The notes under the pieces: generated by a model
What the model was told of the DNA's origin: nothing
The model's database searches: none
The model's input: the letters and a program-made list of their open reading frames with translations, nothing else
Shown: piece by piece, positions 1-9,211 of the stretch
How positions within the stretch are numbered: the stretch's first letter is position 1
Layout of the letters: each line of letters opens with the position of its first letter
DNA from: UBA5018 sp947463165
Lineage (GTDB): Bacteria; Cyanobacteriota; Cyanobacteriia; PCC-6307; Cyanobiaceae
DNA: 64,000 nt
Direction: 5' to 3'
Assembly (NCBI GenBank): GCA_943371245.1
Contig: CALRTY020000020.1
Coordinates: 9,375 to 73,374, forward strand
Position numbers and translations under genes: made by a program

Positions 1-133
1 GCTCCACAAACCGATCCGCCTGCTGGCGTGTGAGCGGAAACCAGGTCACTATCCGCGGCGAGTTGTCCACCGGGCGGCTCTTGTCTGTTTTGGGTGGCAG
101 CCCCTGGATCGCGCGGCGCTTCGCTTCCCCCAT
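1..133 (-). CDS. DUF2839-family small protein, C-terminus cut by window edge
   Basis: This reading frame starts at ATG (133-131) and runs off the left edge, giving 44 residues that begin MGEAKRRAIQGLPP. The MGEAKRR opening followed by a Gly-Leu-Pro-Pro stretch and then a W-F-P-L-T segment is the signature of the cyanobacterial DUF2839 family, short proteins that normally continue into one or two transmembrane helices which would lie outside the window. Function of the family is unknown. No clear ribosome binding site is visible upstream. The call rests on recognition of the N-terminal motif only. Confidence 0.7.
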   Translation of the reverse strand, partial: MGEAKRRAIQGLPPKTDKSRPVDNSPRIVTWFPLTRQQADRFVE

Positions 134-252
134 CGGCCCAGTTGCGAACGGCCTGGTCAGGCTAGGGATGCATCGTCCCTGGATGAATCGCCCAGGATGA
201 ATCGTTCCTGGCGGCTCAGGTGCCCAGCGATGCTTTGCCTGGAGACCCAGGG

Positions 253-296
253 CTGATCTGCCTGATCTGCCTGCGATCCGATCTGCCTGCGATAGG
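253..296. repeat. short tandem repeat of a GATCTGCCTG(CGATC) unit
   Basis: Three imperfect copies of a 10-16 base unit lie in the gap between the DUF2839 gene and the helicase-like gene. A related doublet (GGATGAATCG) precedes it at about 180-205. No coding sequence or clear terminator was seen in 134-359. Confidence 0.45.
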
Positions 297-359
297 CAAG
301 TCGCCGCAACGCTGCCCTTGTGATCAGATCGGTGAGATCTGGGATTTTTCGAGCTGCCC

Positions 360-1793
360 CTAGTGGGGTAACAGGCGGCTGAGACCCACCCAGGGCTCCA
401 GGGCGGTGAACACCTGCCGCCCCCAGCTGCGGCTGCGCAGGCGGCCATCCAGCACGGCCAGCCGGCCATTGCCATGGCGCCGTAGCTGGGCCAGGCCCAG
501 CTGCAATTTGCCCAGGCTGTCGGGTAGGAGGCGCTCCCGGAACCAGTCGCGCTCCTGGCGCCGCAGCGCTTCCACCCGGGCGGCGGTGAGCGGATCTTCC
601 AGGCTGGCTATGGGCAAAAGAGCAATCACCACCTGGGCGGGCAGCGGCAGGCGCTGTTGCTGGGACAGCCACCAGTCCCAGCTGGCACAGATAACGCCAT
701 TGGCCGCGGCCGCTGTGCACTGGTGCACAACCCGGCTGCCGAACTCGGCGGCCAGGCCACTGGTGAGCGATAACCGCAGCGCCTGATCATCGATAAGCAC
801 CACCGTGAGCCCGGCGACTCCCAAAACCAGCCGCCGGCTTTGCTCCAGCAGGTGTTCGCCGTAGTTGGGGCTATTGGGCAGGGGCTGGCGCAGCGGCACA
901 TACAGGGGCAGGGGGTCGGCCAGGGGTGGATCTCCCAAGCTCACCTCCACCGTGGCGGTTAGCCCCAGGCTGGCGGCTCCAGCGGCTGGTTCCCCCACCA
1001 GGATGGCGCCGCGACCATCGAGCAGGCCTTTCAATACCAGCAGGGGCTCCAGGGGCTGACGGTGGAGCTGCCAGGCCAGCTCACCGCTCTGCAGTTCCAC
1101 CCAACTGGCCCAGCCAGCGCCAGCCGCCAGCCAGCGGGGCCAGGGATCGGGCAGGGCCGGCAACAGCGCCAGCAGATGGCGCAGGGGGGTTTCGTCCTCC
1201 TCCCGCAGCGGCACCAGTCGCTTGGGCCCGCCGCCCGGATGGCGCAGCACCTGTCGGCTCAAGCGACCATGGAGCTCCAGCAGGCTGGCTTCCGCTGCCG
1301 GATGGGCCCGTCTGAGGTCATCCCAGTGGCCGGGGTTGATCGTTACCTCCAGGGCTTGGCGCAGCTGGCCGTCGAGTAGCTCCACCGCCGGCAACACCAG
1401 TTGGCGATCCCCCAGGCCATCCCGCTGCCACAGCCGGATCAGCTCGCCGTGGTCCAGCAGCCATACCCGGGCGGCAGCCGGAGGCTGCGGGCCCTCGCAG
1501 CAGGGCAGGGCCAGGCCCGCCGCCGCCAGCCGGGGCAGCTCCACCTCCAGCAGCCGGCGGCGCAGTTCGGGGCTGGCCACCAGGGCCAGGGGTTCATCGC
1601 TGAGGGCCAGGGGCACCAGCAGCCCCAGCCACCAGCTGGGATCGCTGCCGGGGGCCAGGCGCACCAGGGTGTGGTCGCGGCGGCGCAGGCTGCGCGCCAC
1701 CAGCCGGCTCAAGCTGAGGTGGTGGGGCCAGGCCCGCCGCCCTTCTCGGTGGAGCAATTGCTTTAGCTGTTGGTGCGCGCGGGCTTCCAGCAT
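360..1793 (-). CDS. DinG/Rad3 helicase-like protein, degenerate
   Basis: A 477-residue protein. The N-terminal part (residues 22-60) reads as a helicase core but where a Walker A P-loop would be expected it has LAPGSDPSW, with no GK[TS]. The last 100 residues resemble the DinG/XPD C-terminal helicase lobe: a run IALLPIASLEDPLTAARVEA followed by a motif-VI-like region (LQLGLAQLRRH) that lacks the usual Q..GR.IR arginines. Similar proteins in picocyanobacteria are annotated as possible ATP-dependent helicases (from memory). It diverges from tyrA, with 60 bases between the two starts. I infer that it no longer hydrolyses ATP or does so by an altered site; a structural or partner role is possible. 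Confidence 0.55.
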   Translation of the reverse strand: MLEARAHQQLKQLLHREGRRAWPHHLSLSRLVARSLRRRDHTLVRLAPGSDPSWWLGLLVPLALSDEPLALVASPELRRRLLEVELPRLAAAGLALPCCEGPQPPAAARVWLLDHGELIRLWQRDGLGDRQLVLPAVELLDGQLRQALEVTINPGHWDDLRRAHPAAEASLLELHGRLSRQVLRHPGGGPKRLVPLREEDETPLRHLLALLPALPDPWPRWLAAGAGWASWVELQSGELAWQLHRQPLEPLLVLKGLLDGRGAILVGEPAAGAASLGLTATVEVSLGDPPLADPLPLYVPLRQPLPNSPNYGEHLLEQSRRLVLGVAGLTVVLIDDQALRLSLTSGLAAEFGSRVVHQCTAAAANGVICASWDWWLSQQQRLPLPAQVVIALLPIASLEDPLTAARVEALRRQERDWFRERLLPDSLGKLQLGLAQLRRHGNGRLAVLDGRLRSRSWGRQVFTALEPWVGLSRLLPH

Positions 1794-1853
1794 CGAGCGC
1801 AGACCAACGTGGAATCGATCGTAGGAAGCTGGCCCCAGCCCAGGGCAGCAGCG

Positions 1854-2747
1854 ATGACAACAGCGAGTGTTCCCCAGGGCAGCAACGGGCCGGTCTGGCC
1901 TGAGCCGGGGCCGGTGGGGCTGGTGGGGCTGGGGCTGATCGGCGGCTCGATCGGGCTGGATCTACGCGCCCTGGGCGTGCCGGTGCGGGCGCTGGTGCAC
2001 CGGCAGAGCACCGCAGAACGGGCCCTGGAGCGGGGCTTGGCCGATCTGGTGAGCACCGACGGAGCTGTGCTGGCCGACTGTGAATTGGTGATTTTGGCGC
2101 TGCCCTTGGATCGGCTGCTCGATCCACCGCCCAGGCTGCTGGCGGCCCTGCCCGCCCAGGCCGTGGTTACCGATGTGGGCTCGGTGAAGGCGCCGGTGTT
2201 GGCCCGTTGGCAGCCGCTGCATCGGCGCTTTGTGGCCAGCCATCCGATGGCGGGCACCGCCGAGGCTGGGGTGGAGGCCGGCCTGCGCGGCTTATTCGCG
2301 GGAAGGCCCTGGGTGGCAACCCCCACCGCCAGCACCGATCCAGAGGCGCTGGAGCGGGTGCGGGCCCTGGCGGCAGCCCTCGGGGCCCGTTGGCTGGTGA
2401 GCGATGCCGACGACCACGATCGGGCCGTGGCCCTGATCTCCCACCTGCCGGTGTTGGTGAGCGCGGCGCTGCTGCAGGCGGCGGAGCGGGGTGCCAGCGG
2501 TGCCGACCGGGCGGCGCTGGTGCGGGCTCTGGCTTCCACTGGTTTTGCCGACACCACCCGGGTGGGGGGCGGCAATCCAGAGCTGGGCAGCTTGATGGCC
2601 CGCTGTAATCGAGAGGCGGTGCTGGAAGCCCTGGGTCATTACCGCCAGGCGATTGAGTCGTTGGAGCAGCGGTTGCTGCAGCAGCAGTGGCCAGAACTGC
2701 AGGCCGAGCTCAGCCACTGTCAGCAGCTCAGGCCTGAGTTTCTCTAG
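1854..2747 (+). CDS. tyrA: prephenate/arogenate dehydrogenase
   Basis: A 297-residue NAD(P)-dependent dehydrogenase of tyrosine biosynthesis, oxidatively decarboxylating prephenate or arogenate. The Rossmann motif GLGLIGGSIG sits about 20 residues from the chosen ATG at 1854. DVGSVK and the conserved SHPMAGTAEAG segment mark the catalytic domain. The frame is open upstream to a GTG at 1770, but that start would lie inside the divergent helicase-like gene, so the ATG at 1854 is preferred. There is no ACT domain, as is usual for cyanobacterial enzymes, which mostly prefer arogenate. Confidence 0.92.
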   Translation: MTTASVPQGSNGPVWPEPGPVGLVGLGLIGGSIGLDLRALGVPVRALVHRQSTAERALERGLADLVSTDGAVLADCELVILALPLDRLLDPPPRLLAALPAQAVVTDVGSVKAPVLARWQPLHRRFVASHPMAGTAEAGVEAGLRGLFAGRPWVATPTASTDPEALERVRALAAALGARWLVSDADDHDRAVALISHLPVLVSAALLQAAERGASGADRAALVRALASTGFADTTRVGGGNPELGSLMARCNREAVLEALGHYRQAIESLEQRLLQQQWPELQAELSHCQQLRPEFL

Positions 2748-2864
2748 GGCGGTTCTGCAAAACCATTCGCGGCCCCTGGCGCTTTTTCTCCCGCATGCCG
2801 CTCAGGCCGCTCAGCTGGCAAGGCCATCGAAATAGTGGTTTTTCCAGCCTCTCCCCAGGGGAGT

Positions 2865-4424
2865 TCAGTGCAGCGTCAAGCTGAGGCCGCGGCGCTCCAG
2901 CAGCTGGCGGGCGGCCGTCAGGGCCGACAGGCTCACCCCGGCGGTGCCTTCGCCGGGATAGATGGAATCGCCGCAGAGCCAGAGGCCGGCTAGGGGGGTG
3001 CGGCTGGCCAAGCCAAAGGGGCCAAAACGACTGGGGTGCTGGCCGATGCCGCCCACATAGCCGTAGGGCCTGCCGGTCCAGTGGGCAAAGCTCCTGGGGG
3101 TGGCCAGTTCTGCATGCAGCCAGTCGTGGGGCGCGATGCCCAGCAGCTTTAACAACCCCTGCTGCATGCCCTGCAGCGCCAGCTGTTTGCGGGCGGCGTA
3201 GTCGGCGGCATCGCCCGCAAGCCAGGGCTTGGCGGCGGTGAACACGCTGGCGATCACGGTGGCCTGGCCGGCGGGGGCGCGGCCGTCGCCCTCCAGGCTC
3301 ACCGATACGAACAGCGGGCCTGGATCGGGCCAGTCGAGTTGCAGATGGGCGCAGTGCACCACCTCCGCCGCTAGCTGGCGGCGATCTATGGCGCCATAGA
3401 GCACCAGGGCCCCGGATGGTTCGCCGCAATCCTCGATGCGGCGGGCGTAGTGGGCCGGCATGGCGGGCCCCAGCAGCGCCGCCAGGGCCTGGGGGGGCAG
3501 GCTGCAGACCACATCGGCGGCCTCCACCACCAGGGTTTTGCCGCCGGGACCGCTGGCCTCCACTCGCCAGCCGCCAGCCCCTGCCTTGCCACCCGGGCCG
3601 GCCAGGGGCCTCAGGCTCTGGACGCGCTGGCGCAGGCGCAGCTCGCCCCCCCAACGGGTCAGGGCCTGCTCCAGGCAGCTGGCCAGGGCCTGCATCGATC
3701 CTTCTAGATGCCAGAGGCCCAGCGGCTCCTGGGCGATGGCCAGCACCGTGGCGCCGTAGAGGGCGGCGGTGCGATCGGCCGGTTCCTGGGAATAGAGCTT
3801 CAGCTGTAGATCGAGAAAGCGCCTTAGGCGGCTATCGCCACTGCAGCCGCATAGCCACAACAGATCGGCGACCGTGCTGCCCGCCAGCAGACCACTGGCC
3901 AGGTTGTTTGGCTTCAGGGCCCCTAATAGTTGGCCCAGATCCCAGAGATTGCGGGGCGGCAGCACCGGGTCGCCAGCGGCAAAGGCCCAGTTGGCGCGAT
4001 GCAGGGCATCGGTGAGTTGCCAGAACCGCTGGCTGCCCGGGAATTGCCTGCAGCGTTCTGCTTGCCAGCGGTTGGCATCGCGCCAGATCTGGATCGGGGC
4101 GCTGCCATCGCCAAGTTGCACCGAGCAGGCTGGATCCAGGGGGCTGGCGGCCGGTGGTGCCACCTGCAGGTGGGCCAGCAGGCGGGCATGGCTGCCACCC
4201 GGCTCCAGGCCCGCCACCTGGGTGGCCCCCACGTCAAAGTTGTAGGGACCGCGGCGGAAACTGCCGGCGCAGCCGCCGCTCTGGTGATGGGCCTCCAGCA
4301 ACAACACCCTTTGGCCGGCCCGGGCCAGCAGCGCCGCCGCCGTGAGCCCGGCGATGCCGGCGCCCACCACCACTATTTGATCCTTGGCCTGATCGGCCCG
4401 GTGGATGGCGTTCGACTGGCTCAT
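2865..4424 (-). CDS. crtD: carotenoid desaturase/isomerase-family FAD oxidoreductase, CrtD-like
   Basis: A 519-residue phytoene-desaturase-family flavoprotein. An FAD-binding motif VVVGAGIAGLTAAALLARAG is at residues 18-37, followed by the E..(x)..GG pattern (LLLEAHHQSGGCAGSF). The C-terminus has the family's second FAD motif, GLWLCGDSIYPGEGTAGV. CrtD is the C-3',4' desaturase of myxol/myxoxanthophyll synthesis, and CrtH (carotene isomerase) is the main alternative. I favour CrtD because of its position beside a fructosamine kinase, an arrangement I recall from picocyanobacteria, but sequence alone does not separate the two. It diverges from the kinase gene. Confidence 0.65.
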   Translation of the reverse strand: MSQSNAIHRADQAKDQIVVVGAGIAGLTAAALLARAGQRVLLLEAHHQSGGCAGSFRRGPYNFDVGATQVAGLEPGGSHARLLAHLQVAPPAASPLDPACSVQLGDGSAPIQIWRDANRWQAERCRQFPGSQRFWQLTDALHRANWAFAAGDPVLPPRNLWDLGQLLGALKPNNLASGLLAGSTVADLLWLCGCSGDSRLRRFLDLQLKLYSQEPADRTAALYGATVLAIAQEPLGLWHLEGSMQALASCLEQALTRWGGELRLRQRVQSLRPLAGPGGKAGAGGWRVEASGPGGKTLVVEAADVVCSLPPQALAALLGPAMPAHYARRIEDCGEPSGALVLYGAIDRRQLAAEVVHCAHLQLDWPDPGPLFVSVSLEGDGRAPAGQATVIASVFTAAKPWLAGDAADYAARKQLALQGMQQGLLKLLGIAPHDWLHAELATPRSFAHWTGRPYGYVGGIGQHPSRFGPFGLASRTPLAGLWLCGDSIYPGEGTAGVSLSALTAARQLLERRGLSLTLH

Positions 4425-4530
4425 CGGGGGGCACTGGTTAGCTCGCCGCTGGCGATTTCTGTATTGGCCAGCTCTCTGCTGCCCGTGCTGTTGGCCAAAG
4501 AGCTAGCCAAAGTGCTGCCAAAAGTGTTGG

Positions 4531-5481
4531 TTGACGGCATGCTGGCAGGGCTCTGGTATCGATCGTCCGCTGGCCGCCCCCGCCCCCGCTGATCTGGCTA
4601 GCTGGCTGCAGGCGCAGTTGGGCTGGGATGCAGCCAATTTGTCTATGCAGCCCCTGGCGGGGGGCTGCATCCATAGGGCCTGGCGCCTGCAGGGGCAGGG
4701 GGGCCAGCGACTGTTCATCAAAACCAACCGCGCCAGCGCCCTACCCCTGCTGCAGGCCGAGGCCGAGGGGCTGGTCGCCCTGGCCGGCATGGCTGCCGGG
4801 ATTGATCAGCTCAGCGTGCCCACCCCCCTGGCTTTGGGCCGGGTGGGTGATTGGTCTGTGTTGGTGCTGCCCTGGCTCGATCTAGGCGGCGATCAGGGTT
4901 GGACGCAATTGGGTGAAAGCCTGGCGCGGCTGCATCGCCAGTCGCAGCTGGCCCATGGGGGCCAGGGATTTGGTTGGCAGGCAGACAACTACATCGGCTC
5001 GACGATCCAGCTCAACGGTTGGCTGCCCGATTGGGGAGATTTTTTCGCCCAGCGACGGCTGGCCCCCCAGTTGGCGCTGCTGGAGCGCTCGGGCCAATCC
5101 ATGCCTGGGGCCGAGCGGTTGTTGGCGCTGGTGCCCCAGTGGCTGGCGGGCCATGGAGCCCTGCCCGTACTGGTGCATGGCGATCTGTGGAGCGGCAATG
5201 CCGGTGTGCTGAGGGGCGGCGGAGCCAGCATTTTTGACCCTGCCTGCCATTGGGCCGACCGGGAGGTGGATCTGGCGATGGCGCAGATGTTCGGCGGGTT
5301 TCCGCAGGCGTTTTTCTCGGGCTACCAACAGCAGTGGCCATTGCCACCAGGGGCTGCGGCGCGATTGCCACTCTACAACCTCTACCACCTACTAAACCAC
5401 GCCAACTTATTTGGTGGCGGCTATGCCGGTCAGGCCGAGGCTGTAATCAAGTCTTTGTTGGCCCGGCCGCCACTGGGGTGA
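4531..5481 (+). CDS. fructosamine/ketosamine-3-kinase family protein
   Basis: A 316-residue aminoglycoside-phosphotransferase-like kinase. The catalytic loop HGDLWSGN (about residue 217) and the following metal-binding FDPACHWADREVDLAM are diagnostic of the fructosamine-3-kinase family, which phosphorylates ketosamine adducts on proteins and starts their removal. FIKTN near residue 62 supplies the ATP-binding lysine. The start is uncertain: the open frame begins at TTG 4531, and the first in-frame ATG would remove part of the N-lobe. It is divergent from the crtD-like gene with about 100 bases between. Confidence 0.85.
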   Translation: MTACWQGSGIDRPLAAPAPADLASWLQAQLGWDAANLSMQPLAGGCIHRAWRLQGQGGQRLFIKTNRASALPLLQAEAEGLVALAGMAAGIDQLSVPTPLALGRVGDWSVLVLPWLDLGGDQGWTQLGESLARLHRQSQLAHGGQGFGWQADNYIGSTIQLNGWLPDWGDFFAQRRLAPQLALLERSGQSMPGAERLLALVPQWLAGHGALPVLVHGDLWSGNAGVLRGGGASIFDPACHWADREVDLAMAQMFGGFPQAFFSGYQQQWPLPPGAAARLPLYNLYHLLNHANLFGGGYAGQAEAVIKSLLARPPLG

Positions 5482-5585
5482 TTTGCCTAGTGGCGGCCGG
5501 GGGGGAATTATTTAGCGCTCAACTATTTAGGCTTGGCAAACTGTGCCTAGCTCGCTAAGCCCTAGCTCGCTCAGGCCTGGATCAA

Positions 5586-5987
5586 TCAGCCCAGGTATTC
5601 CTGGCGCATGGTCTGGATGCGGGTCACTACGGCATTGCGCTTTTCAGCGGTGGTGAGGTTCTTCCAGCTCCACTGGCCCACCACGACCAAGCCGAGCAGT
5701 TCCAGCAGGCCTGGCACCACGGGCAGCAGGTTGATGGTGTCCAACACGCCCTTGATCAGGATCTGGGCCACGATCACCACCAGGATCACGCCGGAGGCCT
5801 TGCCGATCCGACCCATCTGGCTCCAGTCCACCTGATTGAGGGTCTGGTTCAGTTTGGAGATGATCTCGCCGTAGCGCTCCTTGAAATTGATCGATGCCAC
5901 CCCAGGCGCTTCCGCACTGCTTGGGGCAGCGCTGTCTGCGCTGGTGGTGGCGTCGCTCTCGAGAGTTTCAGTGCTGCTGTCGCTCAT
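5586..5987 (-). CDS. CAAD-domain thylakoid membrane protein
   Basis: A 133-residue protein with an acidic Ser/Thr-rich N-terminus, an amphipathic helix (INFKERYGEIISKLNQ), and two hydrophobic segments around ILVVIVAQILIKGVL and LLELLGLVVVGQW. The C-terminal helix carries NLTTAEKRNAVVTRIQ. This is the CAAD domain, found appended to some cyanobacterial aminoacyl-tRNA synthetases and as a stand-alone protein related to the CURT1 membrane-curvature family of thylakoids. The ATG at 5987 was chosen: upstream extension would overlap the divergent JAMM gene's promoter region. Confidence 0.85.
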   Translation of the reverse strand: MSDSSTETLESDATTSADSAAPSSAEAPGVASINFKERYGEIISKLNQTLNQVDWSQMGRIGKASGVILVVIVAQILIKGVLDTINLLPVVPGLLELLGLVVVGQWSWKNLTTAEKRNAVVTRIQTMRQEYLG

Positions 5988-6030
5988 CGACGGCGATCCC
6001 CAGAAGTTGATTTGCCCATAAGGTATCCGG

Positions 6031-6486
6031 GTGACCTTCCAGAAGCCAGCACAGGTTGAGGCGCGTGCGGAGCTGCTCACCATGTTGGGCCTCTGGCTGG
6101 AGGCCGTGGCGCCCGAGGAGGGCTGTGCCCTGCTGGTGGGTAGACGGCTTGGGGCCTGTTGGCGGCTGGAGCGGCTCTGGCCCTGCTGCAATGTCTGGCC
6201 GGAATTGGCGCGGCGTGATCAGCGTTTCGCCATCGATCCCCGCGAGCAGCTGCAGGCCCAGAAATGGGCGCGCGGTTTGGGGCTGGAGTTGCTCGGCTCG
6301 GCCCACAGCCACCCGACCACGGCCCCCTTGCCCTCCGCCAGCGATCGCGCCTTCACGGTGGCGCCTGCCCTGATGCTGATCCGCGGCCCGAGCCCGCTGG
6401 ACCAGCGGGCCGAGACGCTCTGCTGGTGGCTGGAGGAGGGGGAGGAGCCACCGGAGCTGCTGCCCTGTAGGCAGCTGGACGCCTAG
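6031..6486 (+). CDS. JAMM (Mov34/MPN/PAD-1) family metallopeptidase
   Basis: A 151-residue single-domain protein starting at GTG. It carries the JAMM zinc site: an upstream Glu (APEEGCALLVG, about residue 29) and HSHPTTAPLPSASD (about residues 92-105), giving the H-x-H-x10-D ligand set. Such proteins usually remove C-terminal residues from ubiquitin-like sulfur carriers or cleave isopeptide-like bonds. The next gene, moeB, encodes an E1-like enzyme of the same sulfur-carrier chemistry, so the pair probably acts together. The size matches bacterial stand-alone JAMM proteins. Confidence 0.85.
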   Translation: MTFQKPAQVEARAELLTMLGLWLEAVAPEEGCALLVGRRLGACWRLERLWPCCNVWPELARRDQRFAIDPREQLQAQKWARGLGLELLGSAHSHPTTAPLPSASDRAFTVAPALMLIRGPSPLDQRAETLCWWLEEGEEPPELLPCRQLDA

Positions 6487-6592
6487 GCAGTTGGATGTCT
6501 AGGCAGCGGGAAGGTAGGAGCGGGCGGCGAGGGAGAATGGATCATTAGACGGGTTGGGGGCCAGGGCCACCGCCCCAGTTCCCCGGCCCGCC

Positions 6593-7765
6593 ATGCTCCC
6601 CCCCGATATCTCCGACGTTCAGCTCAGCCCCGATGAGCTGGCCCGCTTCTCCCGGCATTTGATCCTGCCGGAAGTGGGCATGGCGGGTCAAAAGCGGCTC
6701 AAAGCCGCCGCCGTGCTCTGCGTGGGCACCGGCGGCCTCGGTTCGCCGCTGTTGCTATATCTGGCCGCCGCTGGCGTGGGTCGCATCGGCATCGTTGATT
6801 TCGATGTGGTGGATCATTCCAATCTGCAGCGCCAGGTGATCCACGGCACCAGCTGGGTGGGTAAACCCAAGATCGAGTCGGCCAAGGCCCGCATCCTGGA
6901 GATCAACCCCCACTGCCAAGTAGATCTATACCCCACGGCGCTCAGCAGTGAGAACGCCCTGGAGATCATTGAGCCCTACGACCTCGTTTGCGACGGCACC
7001 GATAACTTCCCCACCCGCTACCTGGTGAACGACGCCTGTGTGCTGTTGGGCAAGCCAAATGTGTATGGCTCGATCTTCCGCTTTGAGGGGCAGGCCACGG
7101 TATTCAACCTCGATGAGCAAAGTCCCAACTATCGAGATCTGTTTCCGGAGCCGCCGCCGCCGGGCATGGTGCCCTCCTGCGCCGAGGGCGGCGTGGTGGG
7201 TGTTTTGCCAGGCATCATCGGCGTGATTCAAGCCACTGAGGCGGTGAAGATCATCACCGGCATCGGCACCACCCTCAGCGGTCGGCTGCTGCTATTCGAT
7301 GCCCTGGGCATGAAGTTCCGCGAATTGAAGTTGCGGCCCAGCCCCGAGCGGCCGGTGATTGACAAGCTGATTGATTATCAACAGTTCTGTGGGGTGGCCG
7401 GCAGCGCCCCGGGCCAGGAGGAGGCCGGCGCCGTGGCCAGTATTTCGGTTACCGAATTGAAAACCCTGCTCGATCAGCAGTCTGATGATCTGCTGTTGCT
7501 CGATGTGCGCAACCCCAACGAGGCCGAGATTGCCCATATTGAGGGCGCTGTGCTGGTGCCTTTAGACAGCATCGAAACTGGTGAAGCGATAGAAGAGGTG
7601 CGTCGCTTGGCGGCCAATCGCAGGCTCTATGTGCATTGCAAATTGGGCGGCCGTTCCGCCAAGGCGCTGATCGCCCTCGGCCGCCATGGCATAGAAGGCA
7701 TCAACGTGGCCGGTGGCATCGACGCCTGGAGCAAAGAGGTGGACCCCAGCGTGCCCCGTTATTGA
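6593..7765 (+). CDS. moeB: molybdopterin-synthase adenylyltransferase with C-terminal rhodanese domain
   Basis: A 390-residue E1-like protein. The nucleotide-binding motif GTGGLGSPLLLYLAAAGVG and the following VDFDVVDHSNLQRQ identify the ThiF/MoeB/HesA superfamily; the candidate thioester cysteine lies in PSCAEGGVVGVLPG. After residue about 290 comes a rhodanese domain with active-site loop CKLGGRSAKAL. Adenylation of MoaD or ThiS C-termini followed by sulfur transfer is the expected role. The ATG at 6593 is preferred over the in-frame TTG at 6554. The stop lies just before the glycosyltransferase start, suggesting a transcription unit with it. Confidence 0.9.
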   Translation: MLPPDISDVQLSPDELARFSRHLILPEVGMAGQKRLKAAAVLCVGTGGLGSPLLLYLAAAGVGRIGIVDFDVVDHSNLQRQVIHGTSWVGKPKIESAKARILEINPHCQVDLYPTALSSENALEIIEPYDLVCDGTDNFPTRYLVNDACVLLGKPNVYGSIFRFEGQATVFNLDEQSPNYRDLFPEPPPPGMVPSCAEGGVVGVLPGIIGVIQATEAVKIITGIGTTLSGRLLLFDALGMKFRELKLRPSPERPVIDKLIDYQQFCGVAGSAPGQEEAGAVASISVTELKTLLDQQSDDLLLLDVRNPNEAEIAHIEGAVLVPLDSIETGEAIEEVRRLAANRRLYVHCKLGGRSAKALIALGRHGIEGINVAGGIDAWSKEVDPSVPRY

Positions 7766-7772
7766 GCCGCCT

Positions 7773-9035
7773 GTGATCAGCTGTCGTATTGGCATCGTTG
7801 CTCCGCCCGCCACAGGTCATCTAAATCCCATGGTGGCCCTGGCGCTGGAGCTGCAGCGACGCGGCCATCAATTGGTGGTGTTCACGGTGGCCGATGCTGC
7901 CCGCAGGTTTGCCGGGCTGCCGTTGGAATTGGTAACCATCGGCGTAGATGCCTTCCCGCAGGGCAGTGTTGACGCGGCCTATGCCGAGCTTGGCCGCCTC
8001 AGTGGTGTTGCCGGGTTGCGCTATTCGGTGGCTTACTTTCGGCGGGAGCTGGCGATGCTGCACGATCAGCTCCCGGCTGCGATTACCGCGGCGGGCATCC
8101 AGTTGCTGCTGGTGGATCAGCTGAGCCCGGCGGGCGCCATGGTGGCCGAGAAGCTGGGTATCCCTTTCGTGACCATCTCCAATGCCTTGCCGATCAACCG
8201 AGAAGCGGCGGTACCCCCCTATTTCACGAATTGGTTGCCGAGCAGTGCGCCGTGGGCCCGCTGGCGCAATCAGTTGGGCAATGCCCTGCTCGAGCGGCTC
8301 ACCGTTTCCTTGTGGCGGGACCTGCAGGAGCAGCGGCGGCGCTGGGGGTTGCCCAGTTGTCGGCATAAGGAGCAGTTGCAATCGCCGCTGTTGCAGTTAG
8401 CCCAGCTGCCCCGCGCCTTTGATTTTCCCCGGCAGCGGCTGGCGGGTCATTTTCACTACGTGGGTCGCCTGGCGGATCCATCTGGCCGCGAGCCATTACT
8501 GCCTGATTGCTTGAACTTTCCCTGGGATCGGCTTGATGGACGGCCCCTGATCTATGCCTCGCTGGGTACTCTGCAAAATGGCCGGCCGGAGATCTTTGAG
8601 CAGATTGCCGCTGCTTGTATTCCTTTAGATGCCCAGCTTGTGATCTCGATGGGCAATCCCAAAGCTATGCCTTTGGATTTACCTGGTGAGCCGCTGGTGG
8701 TAGCTTATGCGCCCCATCAACAGTTGATCGCCCGCTCAGCCTTGGTGATCACCCATGCCGGCCTGAATACCACCCTCACCGCCCTGGGTTGCGGCGTACC
8801 TTTACTGGCGATTCCAATCACCAATGAACAACCAGGTATTGCCGCCAGGGTTGCCTATTGTGGTGCCGGGCGCGTGCTGCCCTTGCGTAAGCTTCGCGTT
8901 GAAAAATTAACGGTCATGGCCCAGGACGTTCTCCATAATCCTGTCTATCGGCAAAATGCACAGCGCCTGGGGCGGGAGATAGAGGCGGCCGGCGGAGTGG
9001 GATGTGCTGCTGACTTGATCGAGGCTTGTTTGTAG
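7773..9035 (+). CDS. MGT/UGT-family glycosyltransferase
   Basis: A roughly 420-residue GT1-type glycosyltransferase. The N-terminus VAPPATGHLNPMVALALELQ is the acceptor-side Rossmann fold, and the C-terminus carries the UGT signature region with VITHAGLNTTLTALGCGVP and an N-E-Q-P-G donor-binding segment. The closest functional class I can propose is the zeaxanthin glucosyltransferase (CrtX)/macrolide glycosyltransferase group; carotenoid genes elsewhere in the window make a carotenoid acceptor plausible but unproven. GTG 7773, 8 bases after the moeB stop, is the likely start; the frame is also open to TTG 7713 inside moeB. Confidence 0.8.
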   Translation: MISCRIGIVAPPATGHLNPMVALALELQRRGHQLVVFTVADAARRFAGLPLELVTIGVDAFPQGSVDAAYAELGRLSGVAGLRYSVAYFRRELAMLHDQLPAAITAAGIQLLLVDQLSPAGAMVAEKLGIPFVTISNALPINREAAVPPYFTNWLPSSAPWARWRNQLGNALLERLTVSLWRDLQEQRRRWGLPSCRHKEQLQSPLLQLAQLPRAFDFPRQRLAGHFHYVGRLADPSGREPLLPDCLNFPWDRLDGRPLIYASLGTLQNGRPEIFEQIAAACIPLDAQLVISMGNPKAMPLDLPGEPLVVAYAPHQQLIARSALVITHAGLNTTLTALGCGVPLLAIPITNEQPGIAARVAYCGAGRVLPLRKLRVEKLTVMAQDVLHNPVYRQNAQRLGREIEAAGGVGCAADLIEACL

Positions 9036-9211
9036 GGGTTAAGTGTGTGTGGGGAAATTATGATTGAGCAATCCAGCGAGCATCACCGGATCGAGCTGAC
9101 CGGGGAGATGACTGGCTCAAGCTGCCCCAGCGGAGGTCATTGCACTCTTGAACCATGGCGGGGCCGTCAACCCATCTAAATTCTTGATCGTTCTCCTCGA
9201 GTTCCAGGTCA

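Noticed and set aside
9060..9176. 38-residue frame starting ATG between the glycosyltransferase and the secreted protein
   Set aside because: No ribosome binding site, no hydrophobic or known motif; composition looks random.
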